From the NCBI GenBank assembly GCA_030549495.1, contig JAUIRK010000337.1, positions 124,001 through 188,000 of the forward strand: a DNA stretch of 64,000 nt, read 5' to 3'. Positions 34,674 to 46,109 of this stretch are shown in pieces. Position numbers and translations under genes: made by a program. The number at the start of each line of letters is the position of its first letter. Within the stretch, counting starts at the first letter, position 1. This DNA comes from Nectonema munidae (Eukaryota > Nematomorpha > Nectonematoida > Nectonematidae). The notes below the pieces were generated by a model. It was given only the letters and a program-made list of their open reading frames with translations. It was not told the origin of the DNA and made no database searches.

Positions 34674-35160
34674 AGTATTTTTATTTTAAAATTTAATAAA
34701 ATGTTTTGCCACACTATCATATTTCATTATTTTTCAATTTGTAAGAAAATGTAATAAATAAAAATAATAATATATATATATATGTGTGTGTTTCAAGTGT
34801 TATAAAAAAACTTAACGCCATATATATTTAATTTTTTTTGCAAAATTTAGTTTTTTTCATTTTTTTAATGTAAATTAAAGTTGAAAACCCTATTTTATTT
34901 TTTTAATACTTAAAAGAACACTAATAAAAAATTTACATCTAGTTTTTATTATGGGTTACCATTGAGCTAATGGGTTAAAAAATCAATCAAAGTTTACCGG
35001 TGTAAAAAATGCATAGAGTCCGTCAAGCGAGGGTTACGACCATAATAATCAGACGATATCTAATGTAAAGCAGAAGATTTGTATTAAAGAGCTTTGATAA
35101 ACGCAGACGATTTTATTTTTGTAAAGTCGACTATAGTCGACATGGGCGTTAACGGGTTAT

Positions 35161-36140
35161 AAGCCGATAAAAGAATGTGGGTTTGGTCTTTAAGTTTTAA
35201 AGTGTTTTTAACTCCTTGAATCATCTTTTGAAATTTTTCTATAAATAGATTATTAATTAGTTTAGGTTATTCTAGCTGATCATTTTAATGGTTTCATTTT
35301 GAAAATCCTCATTGACGAAAGGATTAGCATATCGTATGCGGCTAAGAGAAAGGCTGCTATAGGGGATGTGAGTACGGTTGGGGTTAGCTACTGGGTTTCG
35401 ATAACTCAATGTATTCGCTTCGATCCGAAATAACGAAGTCTTTATTTCAATTGATAAGTTGGTATCCGCAAAGCTGCGCGAGGGAAAACTGCTCGAATTT
35501 GAAGCTTTTTTAAGAAAAATTTAGTGAAGATCTATCAATTTCTTTTTTGAAAGGAGGTCGCACTTGGGGAAACAAATTAAGAAGATACTTTTTACAGTAT
35601 GGAGTCTTATAGTCTTTGACCTGATGTGGAGCCTGAGCCATTGACAACTCGGTTGCTCATAAAAAAAGATGAAGCCCAGCACTATACTTTTCAAATACTA
35701 AGCAAGGTGCTAACAAGTCTTTTAAACGAAAGCCTTTTTTTTTATCACAATTAACAATTGATTACTTTAATAAATACGAAAAGAAATTTTCTACATAGAG
35801 AATAAACTTATATAATAACGCTATACAAAATTCTCGCTAGAAGGTGACGGTAAACGCGTAGTAATTTAATTTAATTAATCACAAATTACGGGTAATTTTT
35901 TTACCAGTTGCGACCCCCCCCCCCTTCGCTAAAGTCAACAGTAACGATCAAATTGTAATATGAACATTTTACTGAAATAATATACTATTTTTTTACATTA
36001 CACAAATGTACAGTGTACACCTTTCTCGTTTAATACATCATAAAATTTATTGGAAAATTTAATATTCCGAATTTAAAAGTTAAAATAGTATTATCTTTGA
36101 CACAAAAATATTTTAACGATGACCGCTAGGTATTTCTAGT
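35161..36140. other. Spacer with a less A+T-rich block
   Basis: 35320-35520 is clearly richer in G+C than its surroundings and contains CpG-bearing words such as GGTATCCGCAAAGCTGCGCG, but no open frame of note. A ten-base C run lies at about 35914-35923. I cannot assign it. Confidence 0.4.
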
Positions 36141-36143
36141 GTT

Positions 36144-36340
36144 AAGGATAGTACAGGTGACAATGTTAACGATGAATTATGTCGGTAGATGGATTAGCGG
36201 TAGGAGCGTAGGCTCTCGGTCCAGATGGTCTGGGTTCGATTTCCGATTGTCACTATCCTTAGCATTTGTCCAGGTATGGAAGATTATTTTTCCGTTGGGT
36301 GAAATACCGACAACCAAAAAAATTACCTCATTTGTTAGTT
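36144..36340 (+). mobile_element. tRNA-derived SINE
   Basis: A pol III A-box-like TAGCGGTAGGAG (36195-36206) and a strong B-box GGTTCGATTTC (36233-36243) stand about 27 bp apart, with CTCTCGGTCCAGATGG between them in the place of the anticodon arm. A proper acceptor stem does not close, so this is a tRNA-derived SINE head and not a tRNA gene. The head is embraced by an imperfect inverted repeat: AAGGATAGT...GACAAT (36144-36164, with a 6-nt bulge) against ATTGTCACTATCCTT (36246-36260). The 3' limit is uncertain. Confidence 0.6.
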
Positions 36341-36356
36341 GAGAAAGTAGATTGAT

Positions 36357-36510
36357 GGAGATGAGGCAGCGGAAAAGAAAGGCGCACAAAATAATGCAGA
36401 AAGTTCTTGAAAAGCTTTTATCTCTGCTCCAAGGGAGGGAGCCATTTGATAAGGAAAACAGAGAAGCTCTCGCGATGTTGAAAAGAGAGGAGTACGAAGA
36501 GAGATCTTGA
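36357..36510 (+). CDS. Short charged ORF downstream of the SINE head
   Basis: From ATG 36355/36361 the plus strand reads about 50 codons, MRQRKRKAHKIMQKVLEKLL then a Gln/Arg/Glu-rich helix ending EEYEERS and a stop. The composition (strongly charged, helical) and higher G+C look protein-like, but the opposite strand is also open (36335-36680), so strand choice is uncertain. No family recognised. It could be an exon fragment or part of a SINE tail. Confidence 0.25.
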
Positions 36511-36689
36511 AGGATTTCATTGCTTTCATTTGAGAGTAGTGTGTTTGAAGCTTTTTCGTCAATAGTACACAACGGTGCGTTATTTTCTTCTTGATTCAAA
36601 TTCTCTTGTTCATGATGAGTTTTGTTGTCTTCGATATCAGTTAGAGCAAACTCTACAAAAATTATGCCAGAATTAATCAAAAAATTTCA

Positions 36690-37530
36690 CCTTTCTAAAT
36701 TAAGAGCGCAAAAATTTAAAAATCTTGGAGGGCACAGTATGTGCTAAAAATATTTGTGGATATAAGCACCCATAAAAAAACTTTCAGTTAATACACACAC
36801 CCATACAAATATTCCGAGTTCAACTGTACATATACATATGAAACAATAAACAAAACTAGGCTATTTATAATAGAAACTGTGTTAGCAAAGTTGTCTCGAA
36901 CGCTGACCAATCCATTTTACTATGAAATGGTAAAATGCAGAATTGATAACTTTTTTCACTATGCAGTATAAAATGTTTTGTCAACAGCTATGCTTTGAGG
37001 GCACAGGATTGAGAACCCGTTATTAAAGTTTTTAACATATAAACGTTTCCAAATCCTAATTTAGACAGTTAGTTAGTTAAATGGGTGGTTGTTCTTTGGA
37101 TAAACTTTTTTATTCTCTTAGTTGTAGGTATCGGATACAAGTGAAGAATATTCTTCAATAAATGAACAGGTAATAGGGATGAAGAGCATCACAAGGCCAT
37201 CTACCAACATATTTTATTCCACTGGGCCAGCGTTCTCCAAATTGCGGCCCATGGGCCACATGCGGCTCTCGGTATTCTCAAAAGCGGTCTGCGCTCTCCT
37301 TTGAAACGTTGTTTATTGTTGCACTTTTTGAATTAGAGTAATTCAAAGCAAGACAATATTATAAACTACTGCCATGCATGAACTACACTTTATATTAGCT
37401 ATCCAATATGTTCATGTTTTATACGAAAATATATATTTTACAATCCTCATTTTTAATGATAACTGATTAGTTTTATAATAAATAATCAAATGAGGCCCTA
37501 AGCCCAATTTTTCCTTTGTCCGCATTTAAT
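36690..37530. other. Spacer with a hAT-like end
   Basis: A motif CAGCGTTCTCCAAATTGCGG followed by CCCATGGGCCACATGCGGC at 37228-37266 resembles the termini of hAT elements of the CAGnGGTTCTCAAA type. No partner end or 8-bp duplication is evident. No gene seen. The frame at 37532-37864 that follows has no recognisable domain. Confidence 0.4.
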
Positions 37531-38240
37531 CGTGTTGGGAATAGGCGTGGTTAATCAAAAATCAAGAAAACGTTCACCTCCTTCCCCTTCTTCTTTAATC
37601 ATGTGCGAAATCCCATTAGGTGACTCAAGAGATAAGAATCCTCTGTATAAAAATTCAAAAGAGACGATTAATTTTCAAAAAGCAATGCAAGAAAGGATTA
37701 ATGGTAGTTACTCCCTCATGTATGCTGAGGAGGCAATTTTATTCGAGCCTTTACGGAGCAAATTTTTTAGGGCTAATCGTGTGCTTTCTATTTCAATGAA
37801 ATTTTATATATTTAACACAGACGATTTTCTTTTCTTGGGAAACGGGTCTCACACTGGTCCTTAAAGGATTAAGTCATGGTTCATAAAAAACGTGAAATGA
37901 AAACAAAAGCTTGTGGCACACAAATCCTGGTAGCAAGGACCTATTCTACCTTTCTCAAATCTCTCGTGCATAAAAAGAAGAAGAGTCATAGGTGAAGTAG
38001 GCATGGCGGACAGAGTGAATTTTCCAAATCAAATTTGGGCTGCAATTATGGCTATTGTGAGAGTAAGGAGCAGTAGTTGAAGGCAATGCGTCAACCTTGA
38101 GGATAAAGTGGTACATAATGGAGCAGTTCAAGAGTATCCGAATCAACTTAAACAGCTTCTTGCTATGTTTCTAGTACATGTTTTCTAGAAGGTGTAAAAG
38201 TGTTTAAACTGGATTCGAGTTGAACAAACAATTTATTTAA

Positions 38241-38367
38241 CCGGTCAACGACCTGAGTCAACAATTGTCGACTTTACAAAAATGTGAATCGTTTGCGTTT
38301 ATAAATGTTTTTTAATACAAATCGTCTGTTTTACATAAGATATCTGATTAATTTGGCCGTTAACCGA
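38241..38367 (-). mobile_element. TTAA MITE copy b
   Basis: The ends CCGGTCAACGACCTGAGTCA and GGCCGTTAACCG are flanked by TTAA (38237-38240 and 38368-38371). The inner part matches the reverse complement of the copy at 61070-61198, including GTCGACTTTACAAAAAT and the word AATACAAATC. Confidence 0.75.
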
Positions 38368-38368
38368 T

Positions 38369-38484
38369 TAATCCTTCCAGACCTAATGGGACACCATTGT
38401 CCTATTAGATAAAAAAAAAACGTCTGATTTATGAAACTCAGATAAGCAAACGATTAGTATTAAAAAAATATGGTCCTTAATGGG
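38369..38484. mobile_element. Diverged MITE between copies b and c
   Basis: The ends AATCCTTCCAGACCTAATGG and GGTCCTTAATGGG are roughly inverted to each other and share the CCC/TTAA/GACC pattern of the neighbouring MITEs. It seems to share its left TTAA with copy b. Family membership is tentative. Confidence 0.4.
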
Positions 38485-38510
38485 TAAACATAATCTTTAG
38501 CCTGTTAACG

Positions 38511-38620
38511 ACCAAATTAATCAGCCGATATCTAATCTAAAGCAGAAGATTTGTATTAAAAATCATTTATAATCGTAGACGATTTACATTTTTGTAAAGT
38601 CGACTCAGATCATTAACCGA
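38511..38620 (+). mobile_element. TTAA MITE copy c
   Basis: Starts CCTGTTAACGACCAAATTAA and ends CATTAACCG, followed by ATTAA at 38620-38624. The interior TAAAGCAGAAGATTTGTATT matches the copies at 35034 and 61070. The left flank reads TTAG instead of TTAA. Confidence 0.7.
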
Positions 38621-38624
38621 TTAA

Positions 38625-41389
38625 TAGTGCGGAAAAAAACGATACAAATTATAATAAACAAAAAAGCACAATTTGAAGCAAATTTATTTTTAACTGACAC
38701 GAATTTTGATTCCGCCAATTTTTTATATTTAAAAAAATTATCCTTCAGCACTTTACGTATACAAACTATAATACATTAGGAGTGATGAAAGGATTTTAAA
38801 AATTAAAGAAATCCTCATCATTCTTCTCGTGTCCTTAGAGTGCAAATCGTATGCATCTCTCAACTTATCAGCAAATTACGAAAACAATTTTGAGATCTAG
38901 TATCCTATTGTATCTTGCCTACTATACTTATATGGTTTTAGCAACTCAATTACAAATTTCAACTAAAAAATTTAAAATCGTGCCAGAATATTGAATTTTA
39001 GTTTTTGTTACTTTTGCAAAAAAGTACGTCTACCATTACATCGGGCGAGAGAATTCGGAGCTACGACTCCTAATCTTACTCCACCCTGATAATTTGAGAC
39101 TGCAATCTTAATTTTTTATTTTAATTTTCTCTTTCCCTTCGTAGCATTAAACCCTTGCAATATTTTCATCTTTGAAGTGATTTTAGCAATTATTTTTTAA
39201 ATAAGTTAAATTAAATTCATTAAAAAATTCGCCCCCAAAAATTACAACCTTTTGAGCGCCTGTTAAGAAGGTGTGAAAAGAGTTTCAGAAACTCTATTTC
39301 AGAGAAGAGACAAAATTAAAACTTCTTCTCTAAACATGTTTTGCTTGTACCGAGTAATACGTGTTTAACGATTTTATCAAGTGAGTTGTGTAATATTGAT
39401 ATTGCATGTGCAAAAAGTGCATCCCCTTCTCAAACCATTTTACGTTTTTCAATGAAAAAATATTTTACAAGTAGGAGCCGTTTCCTTGAAAAATGGCGTC
39501 TAAGAGGGCATTTCTTTGAAGAAATGTTTTCTATGGGGGCGTTGAGTAGGAAAAGTTTAAAAAAAATAGTATCCAATATTGATTATTTCATCTTTAAAAT
39601 ATTTTTGAATTTAATTAAAATGCTACCCTTCAAGCCCAAAACCATGTTCATGCGAAGCTTGGAATTGCTTAAAATCTTCTGTCGTCTAAGTTCTGCTTCA
39701 GACATGAATGAATAATTGACTTTTTTCAATACAGGTTCACCTTTCAAAGAAAACAAAAACAAATGAATCAATAGAATTCTAATTTTTTACTGAAATAAAA
39801 TATCCTAGCTTAGAGCAGTGTTTTCTAAATGAAAATATCCAGAAGCGTTTTCCCAAGTTTCAATCGAATAGCGATTCACCAGTATTTTTTAAAATAAATC
39901 TAAATTTTGTCTGAAAATGCCTCATAAAGCTTCAGGATTGGGGAGTGGTTAGAGTCAGAGATTTTAAAGAGAAAAGAGTCAGAGTAGGAATCAGAGTCGG
40001 TTATAGGTTTGGAAGAGCCCTTTCAAGGGATTTATAAATAAATATTTTTATTATAAATTCATTTCAAATTAAAAAAATTAATTTTACTAATAAATTTAAC
40101 TCAAAATAAAAATTTTCATTGCGAAAAATTATAAGAGGATGAAAAGAAAGATAAATTATTTTTAATGTCTTATAAAAAGCCACGAGTTAATGAAAATTCT
40201 AAGTTAAATTTTTTTTTTATTTAACCTGATATTTTAATAGAAAAAAATAATAGGTAAATTTTCCTCTTTTAAATTCTTAGATGAATGAAGCTAGTTAAAA
40301 AGCCTTTCCAACTGATTAATACGGTTTGTGCACACACTCACAAAATAGTTTAGAGATCAACTAGCAAATCATAAGAGCCACACCAGATTGAACAAAGAGC
40401 CACATGCGGCTCCGAAATCCGCTTTTGCCAACTACTGCTATATACTCATTTTTTCATAAAAACATTTGGACTGAAAGTCGGAAAAATATTTTTTTAATTC
40501 AATTAGCAAATTTTAGAATAAATCTCTTTACTTTCAAATGCTCTAGAAGTAATAAATTTAAGTTCTGCAAAAGTTATAAATTTAATAAGAAATACAGGAA
40601 TAAATGCAATAGAAATTATAAGATAAATCAGAAAATCCTTTAATCGGCGTTACTTTGTTAAATACCGATTAATCGGCAAAGACCGCCGATTACCGATTAT
40701 TTACGCATTTTTTGGTACATCTCAATAGGAAGACATTGATATCGATAAAAATAATGTAAAAATAGGAATAAACTTTTTGCATACAATTTGGCTTATATTG
40801 CAATAAAGCGAGGCATTAAAATATTCACAAAAATAATCAAACTTCAAAATGTATATTTTAACATATAAATTTGTAGCTGTCATTTATTATTTTTGCTCAC
40901 ACAAATGGCAAAATAATATATAGTTTATGGTATTAGAGTACGCATTGCAAACTTTGCCACACAACAGAAACAGCGAGAACTTTTTATGCTTGAAATAAGT
41001 TTAAATTATGGAGAATAAAACAAATTTCTTGTCTGTAATACTAGAGCAATTCATAGATAATGAATATACAATTCATTGAGGCCTTAGAAGAATGGAGATA
41101 CCAGAAATAAGAAACCAACTAGGCAAATAGATCTAGCGTTCAGGTTAAATTTGTTAAAATATTTGCTGATAATCCACATTGATTGTTAACAATCACTTAG
41201 GAAACACATTTCGTCAGTCAATTTACACAAAACCCTATTTTTTCAATTGTTATATATATTTATATAATATAAATATATTAAGGTTGTCGATAAATATTCA
41301 GTAACTTTGTTATTAGAAGGTTTAATGTGTTTCCTCATCCATATTGCTTTTATAAAAAGTTTCAATCCAAAAAGGTAATACGATTCAAG
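38625..41389. other. Intergenic stretch with hAT-type end fragments
   Basis: No coding frame is convincing. Fragments resembling hAT termini occur at 39215-39262 (GCCCCCAAAAATTACAACCT ... GCGCCTG, reading inward CAGGCGCTCAAAAGG, like the end at 41390), at 39819 (CAGTGTTTTCTAAATG) and at 40407-40440 (mirror of CAGTAGTTGGCAAAAGCGG). The words AGTCAGAG recur at 39955-40000. The elements they belong to cannot be delimited. Confidence 0.4.
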
Positions 41390-41869
41390 CAGGGGCGCAC
41401 ATCCTCAAAATTATTGGGGGCGAATTTTTTTGCAATTTTCAAAATTACTGGTCTGGAAATCCCACGGGAGACCAAATATTCAAGCAATCCTTTAAAATAG
41501 AGTGTATTCAGCGCATACGTAAATTTATAAGTTTGTATGATTAATTTGTAGTTACTAAATAAATTAAAATTTAGATAAATGTTTGGGTAGTGCTTGCACT
41601 AAATTTAGTAACCATTACAGAAACTTTAGCCTATCGTAAAAATTTTCGGTCAAATCTCACTTTTTACAATATTAACTTAGCAAATAAAAATAATCATGGA
41701 ATTTATTTTATTTTTGTATTATATTAAATAGGATGCATATATTCGTTACTACTAATTGGAGAAATTCCTCCAAACTTTATATTCCTAAGATACATAAATG
41801 TTAGGGCAAAGGTTTCACTTTTAAAAATGAGACGAAAGAGGGCTATTTAGTAAAAACAAGTTGACACAA

Positions 41870-44440
41870 CAAACTGCATACCTTTCAACCTAAAAATTTT
41901 TAAAATCTGGAGATTTTCAGCGTTATATGGGGCAAAAACCCGGAGAACATGCTAAAAACAGGGAGAAATGAATTGTTTGCATAGTTATTGTTCAAAAAAC
42001 AAATATTATCATGTGTATTTGACTTTTTTCGACACAAGATAGCGATATTATTATTATAATTAAAGTTACAAAAAGTATTTATTGAAGAACAAATAAACTA
42101 ATAAGAATTCTGACATTTTTCAGTGTTGTATATTACAGTTGCTTTTTTTGAAAGTTTAAGCAATTCTTCGTGTGGTCTCCAATCATAACAATTATTTTCT
42201 TTTTCTGGGTTATTTGCTTTCATAGTCAAAATGCTTGACAGCGTACCATCTAACTTCAAAGAAGATCGGGTATCTGTTTTATTTTTCTTTATAATGCTAA
42301 ATAGTCTTTCAAGACTTGCATTATTATTTGGAAGAACAAGAACCAAAGTAGCAACGGAAGGAAGAATTTTAAACCAGGAATTTTCATTTTAGCAATGTAG
42401 TGCCATAAACATCTATTCGATAATGAACATTTTTTTGGCCTCCATTATCAACACTATCCACTATTTCTGCTTCAATCCAAGCATTATTTCCAATTTCATC
42501 AGGAGATAAAGATTGGTAATCGACAAATTCTTCGAACAATGAGTCATGTTTGATACTTTTTATAAAAATTTGGTTCGAAAACTTTTCAAGAAAAAATTCA
42601 ACTTGAGACCATTCACTTTTGTCCCTTTGAACAACGTCAGCCCATGAACTTTTGAGTACAACTTTGACATCAAGTGCAAAATTTTTTTGAATATACAAAA
42701 GCGTTTCTTTATAATAAACCTGGGCAGCTTGAATGAATTTATTATAATTTTCTTCTGTTATTTTTCCAGAATTTAGCAATGTGTTTAACTTAATTTTATT
42801 AATTCACCAAGAAAAATTGTTTTAGGCTCTATAAAAACAGAACTATCAGACAGATTGAAGTTCAATACAGAATTGAGGCTTTTTAAAATGGTTGATTTCA
42901 AAAATCTTTAGGCAATTCTTCTTCCAAGATTTTCTATAAAAGATTAAAAAAAATTTAAGTAAATGTAACGAAGGTTTTTCTCGTTGAAGAAGTAAATTAA
43001 AATTGGTAAATAAACTAATTGTTGACTGCATGAAGAACAAAGCAGGTTCCAACGCTTGGAAAGTTTTTTAAGATTCTTTCTGTGCATTTTTCTAAAGAAA
43101 GCCATCTTATCGAGAGGTGCTTCAAAACAGAACGATATTCTTGGTTACAAAATTCAAAGTATTCTAAAAGCTTCCCTTTTCGTTTAGTGCTTCTATCAAA
43201 CCAGTAATAGCAGTCTACACAAAGATCTTAGTTGAATCCAATATATTCGCTGAAAGCATCATTAGCGTGACTTGCAGCAATGTGGGCCAAATGGCATGGA
43301 CAATCGCCTACAAAAATACTTTCATTTTTCTCTAAAAATCGTGAAGCAATTGAATTCCGTTTTCCAATCATTACGTTTGCGTCATCAACACTCAACCCAG
43401 CACAAGTATGCCAAGGTATGCCATCTGATTGAAAAGCATTGTCAATCTGCTCAAAAATTTTGAAAGTCTTTCCTGCATTCTCTCCTTTATTTGAACACAT
43501 TCTGTAGAAATGGTTTGATATTGTTTTTGATTCAGCAACATTAAATATTTTTATCATGACTGGATTCATTTTTTGAACACCACTATCATTTGAACCATCA
43601 TTTCCGACACTAAATGGTTTTTTTTACAAAAATTAACAACTCTACAATAATAATAAGGTTGAAATGCTTTATTGATAATGGAAAATGTTTTTGTTTTTGT
43701 ACATGCATATGAAAAAGCAATCTTACTATCGGGGAAAATGTTTCTGAAAAGGCGAGCAAGATGATCTGAAGTGACTATGGGCAAATTATGCTGAACTAAA
43801 AAGTTTGTTAACTTTTTTGTAGAATACACTTTCTGTATTCCCAACGACTAGTAAAGGAAGGCTTTTTTTGAGTTTTCCAAGAAGATTGGGCTTGTTGATG
43901 CGATTGCGTGCTACAGTGGTCTTTCACATCTTTCAGACCCTGATAACCGCAAATTAATTGTTTTCCACATGGAATACAATAATACATAAGCGTTTTATTA
44001 GTGACTTCTTTTATAGGGTAAGTTACCTTCCATTCATTTTTAAAGGATACTTTGTATTTTAAAGAACCAGAAAATTTCTTTTTAGTTGCGTGAAGAATGT
44101 TAGAGTTACTTTCTAAATTAGAATGTTTTTGTCTTCTTTTAGACGCCATTTTATAAAAAGATTAAAGTTCGACTATAAAAATCTAACAAAAAACAGGAAA
44201 TTTTCAATTAATAAATTTATTGATCTATTAACAACTTTTAATGCAAAACTTTTTTTTAAATGAAAATACCAGCCTTCAATAGCATAAAGAAAACAATAAA
44301 TATTTAGAAAATTATATTCAAACTAAAATTTTTGTTTTTCACTTGATCCAAGATTGAAACTAAAAAACTGCACATCGGGAGATAAAGCAAAACCTGGAGT
44401 TACCCGGTTATACCGGGAGACTTGACAGGTATGAAACTGG
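41870..44440 (-). mobile_element. Probable inner hAT element
   Basis: The left end CAAACTGCATACCTTTCAA and the right end, read inward, CCAGTTTCATACCTGTCAA agree at 14 of 19 positions. The right one continues into GTCTCCCGG, a common hAT terminus. No matching 8-bp duplication was found directly outside. If these are not true ends, the transposase belongs to the outer element. Confidence 0.5.
42098..44149 (-). pseudogene. hAT transposase, multiply frameshifted
   Basis: Read from 44149 downwards: a BED-like finger (YYCIPCGKQ...DVKDHCSTQSH), a region ending VTSDHLARLFRNIFPDSKIA, then LSVDDANVMIGKRNSIASRF and GDCPCHLAHIAASHANDAFS (43228-43569), corresponding to the hAT catalytic-core blocks around the second Asp and the C/H motif. 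A degraded central part (42780-43227) follows, then 42384-42779, and finally the C-terminal dimerisation region NASLERLFSIIKKNKTDTRS with DGTLSSILTMK (42098-42346). The order is complete and at least four frame changes separate the pieces. It cuts and pastes hAT DNA when intact; this copy cannot make a full protein. Confidence 0.8.
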
Positions 44441-44586
44441 TACTAGTATGAACATATTTTACAAGAAAATTATTATACATATTCATTTATTAATAATTTT
44501 CAATGCTTCCTTAAATTTATTTAAAACCTCAAATTTGGTATTGGTTTTTTGCAAATATTAAATGAGTTTACGCCTCTGGATTCAAG

Positions 44587-46109
44587 CTACTCGTATAGAT
44601 TACCAAATTTCTAGAATTCGTTAAAAAAAAACAAATCCTCGAAAATTAATATATTTCGGTAGTGTATGTACAAGATTTTTTAATAATTAATGATATTCGG
44701 TTCGGTTTTAGTACGATGCTTGGCTGTAAGTGATAACCGTATTTCATCATTAGTTAACAATCACAAAATAGCCTTTTATGGAGCAAATATTTAATATTTT
44801 ATTACTAAAATTTGTGCTCAGATATAAAAAAATTATTATCCCTCTATATCCTGGATTTTTGGGACTCAGAATAATTGGGTTTTTTTGGTGGTCTAACCCA
44901 ACATATTTGAACCGACAAAAATATTTAATAACAAAGTTTTTATATATATAAATAGAATATAAATACTTTGAGATCCTTCTAAAGATAAAAGAACAGTATA
45001 ATTAGACAAATTTAAATTGAAAAATACAACAAAAATAAGTGAAAAAAGATCGCCATTATTCAACAAGAAAAATAAAGAAAAAAAATATTTAAAATTTTTA
45101 CGATAAAAATTTTTAATTTGTATGGTAGACAGGTTAAATATACTTAACTACAATTGACTTTATTACCTTACTAACCATGGCGAATATACATCAGTTATAA
45201 CTCAACTACCCATAACATCTAACAGATACAATAAACATCATTTATTTGTATCTTCTATTAGCCTCTATCTAAAAAATTTTGAAATTATTCTATTCACTTG
45301 TACACCACCTCATTTTGTTGCACGTTAATACAGTTGAAAATATTTCTCTTAAAATTCTTCCTTATTTCTCAACAATTTATTCAACTGTTTATGTTCTTCC
45401 CAAAATGTATAGATTCCTGAAACCTGACGTTTTAAATTTGGATTAAACCTGCAAATAGCATTAAAACAATTTAAATTTTCTTGAAAAAAACTCAAGTATG
45501 CTCTTATAATTTACTTAATTAATTTATGTTATCTAACTCTACAGCAGACGTTGTTCCTTATAAGCTATTGTCACATTTATATCATAAAGTTCATCCTATA
45601 TCTAATAAAGCCAACACTGTTATGGATCTTGTTATGTTTTTACAGAGTAAAATGATAAAGAAAATAATTTATTGAGGAAAGGAAGAAAGAAGTGATCCTT
45701 ATAAGAAAATCTGCACCTATTTATACTATCGACAAATTATCTTGTAAAATGGGTATGCAAATGAATCGCATTTCGCATAAAACAGTGTTCCACTGAAAGA
45801 ATAGGAACCTATGTAAATATTTAATTAGTTGCATAGGCCATTGTAGAGAAAATGACTTTTAACATTGTTGTTGAGGGAATGTGAAAGAATGCGTGTTTTG
45901 CATAAGACCATAACAGATCTTTAATTTATAGAAGGTGAAATCAAACCTTTGATCAAAGAAAAGATCAGTGAGCCAATCATATTATCTCTGTATGCTGAAG
46001 TTTTTGCTTATAAGACTAAATTTACCATTCGTAGTCCTAGTTTTAAGGCCTTGTCCCGGCGTCCTGACCGGTCGATTGAAAAGTCCAAGTTAAACCCTTT
46101 AACCAAGGT
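44587..46109. other. A+T-rich region without assigned gene
   Basis: No open frame of note. A short stretch at 45562-45690 reads YKLLSHLYHKVHPISNKANT followed by VMDLVMFL, with faint similarity to histone H2B; it is not strong enough to annotate. 45910-46060 has an unbroken but unrecognised frame (EGEIKPLIKEKISEP). Confidence 0.35.

Larger units (their letters stand above)
32033..35033 (+). mobile_element. piggyBac transposon, nearly complete
   Basis: The terminal inverted repeats are CCCTTGCTTGACGGACTC at 32033 and its mirror (CCCTCGCTTGACGGACTC read inward) ending at 35033, matching at 17 of 18 positions. A second copy of TTGACGGACTCTATG lies just inside the left end. The cargo is one transposase gene (32992-34673) preceded by a three-unit tandem repeat. 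Length is 3.0 kb, ordinary for the superfamily. Terminal repeats are well kept but the transposase appears catalytically defective (see its entry). It is the youngest-looking DNA transposon in the window. Confidence 0.85.
32023..35160 (+). mobile_element. TTAA MITE split by a piggyBac element
   Basis: TTAACCCGTT at 32023-32032 and TTACGACCATAATAATCAGA from 35034 are the two halves of the MITE family whose intact start is TTAACCCGTTAACGACC (see 61070-61198). The piggyBac at 32033-35033 entered at the TTAA that lies inside the MITE's own terminal repeat. A few bases of the duplicated TTAA have been lost (TT on the left, TTA on the right). The MITE ends with GGCGTTAACGGG near 35156, followed by TTAT. 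Confidence 0.65.
41390..44578 (-). mobile_element. hAT element with perfect 8-bp target duplication
   Basis: GATTCAAG stands immediately outside both ends (41382-41389 and 44579-44586). The ends are CAGGGGCGCACATCC on the left and, read inward, CAGAGGCGTAAACTC on the right, in the CAGnGGCG class of hAT termini. Inside lies a minus-strand transposase (42098-44149) which has what look like its own terminal repeats at 41870 and 44440, so this may be one hAT inserted in another. Confidence 0.8.

Noticed and set aside
36181-36252. Functional tRNA gene
   Set aside because: A and B boxes are present but no acceptor stem closes and the anticodon arm is imperfect; a SINE head fits better.
37532-37864. 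110-codon plus-strand frame
   Set aside because: Unbroken, but no recognisable domain; it lies among hAT-end fragments and may be chance.
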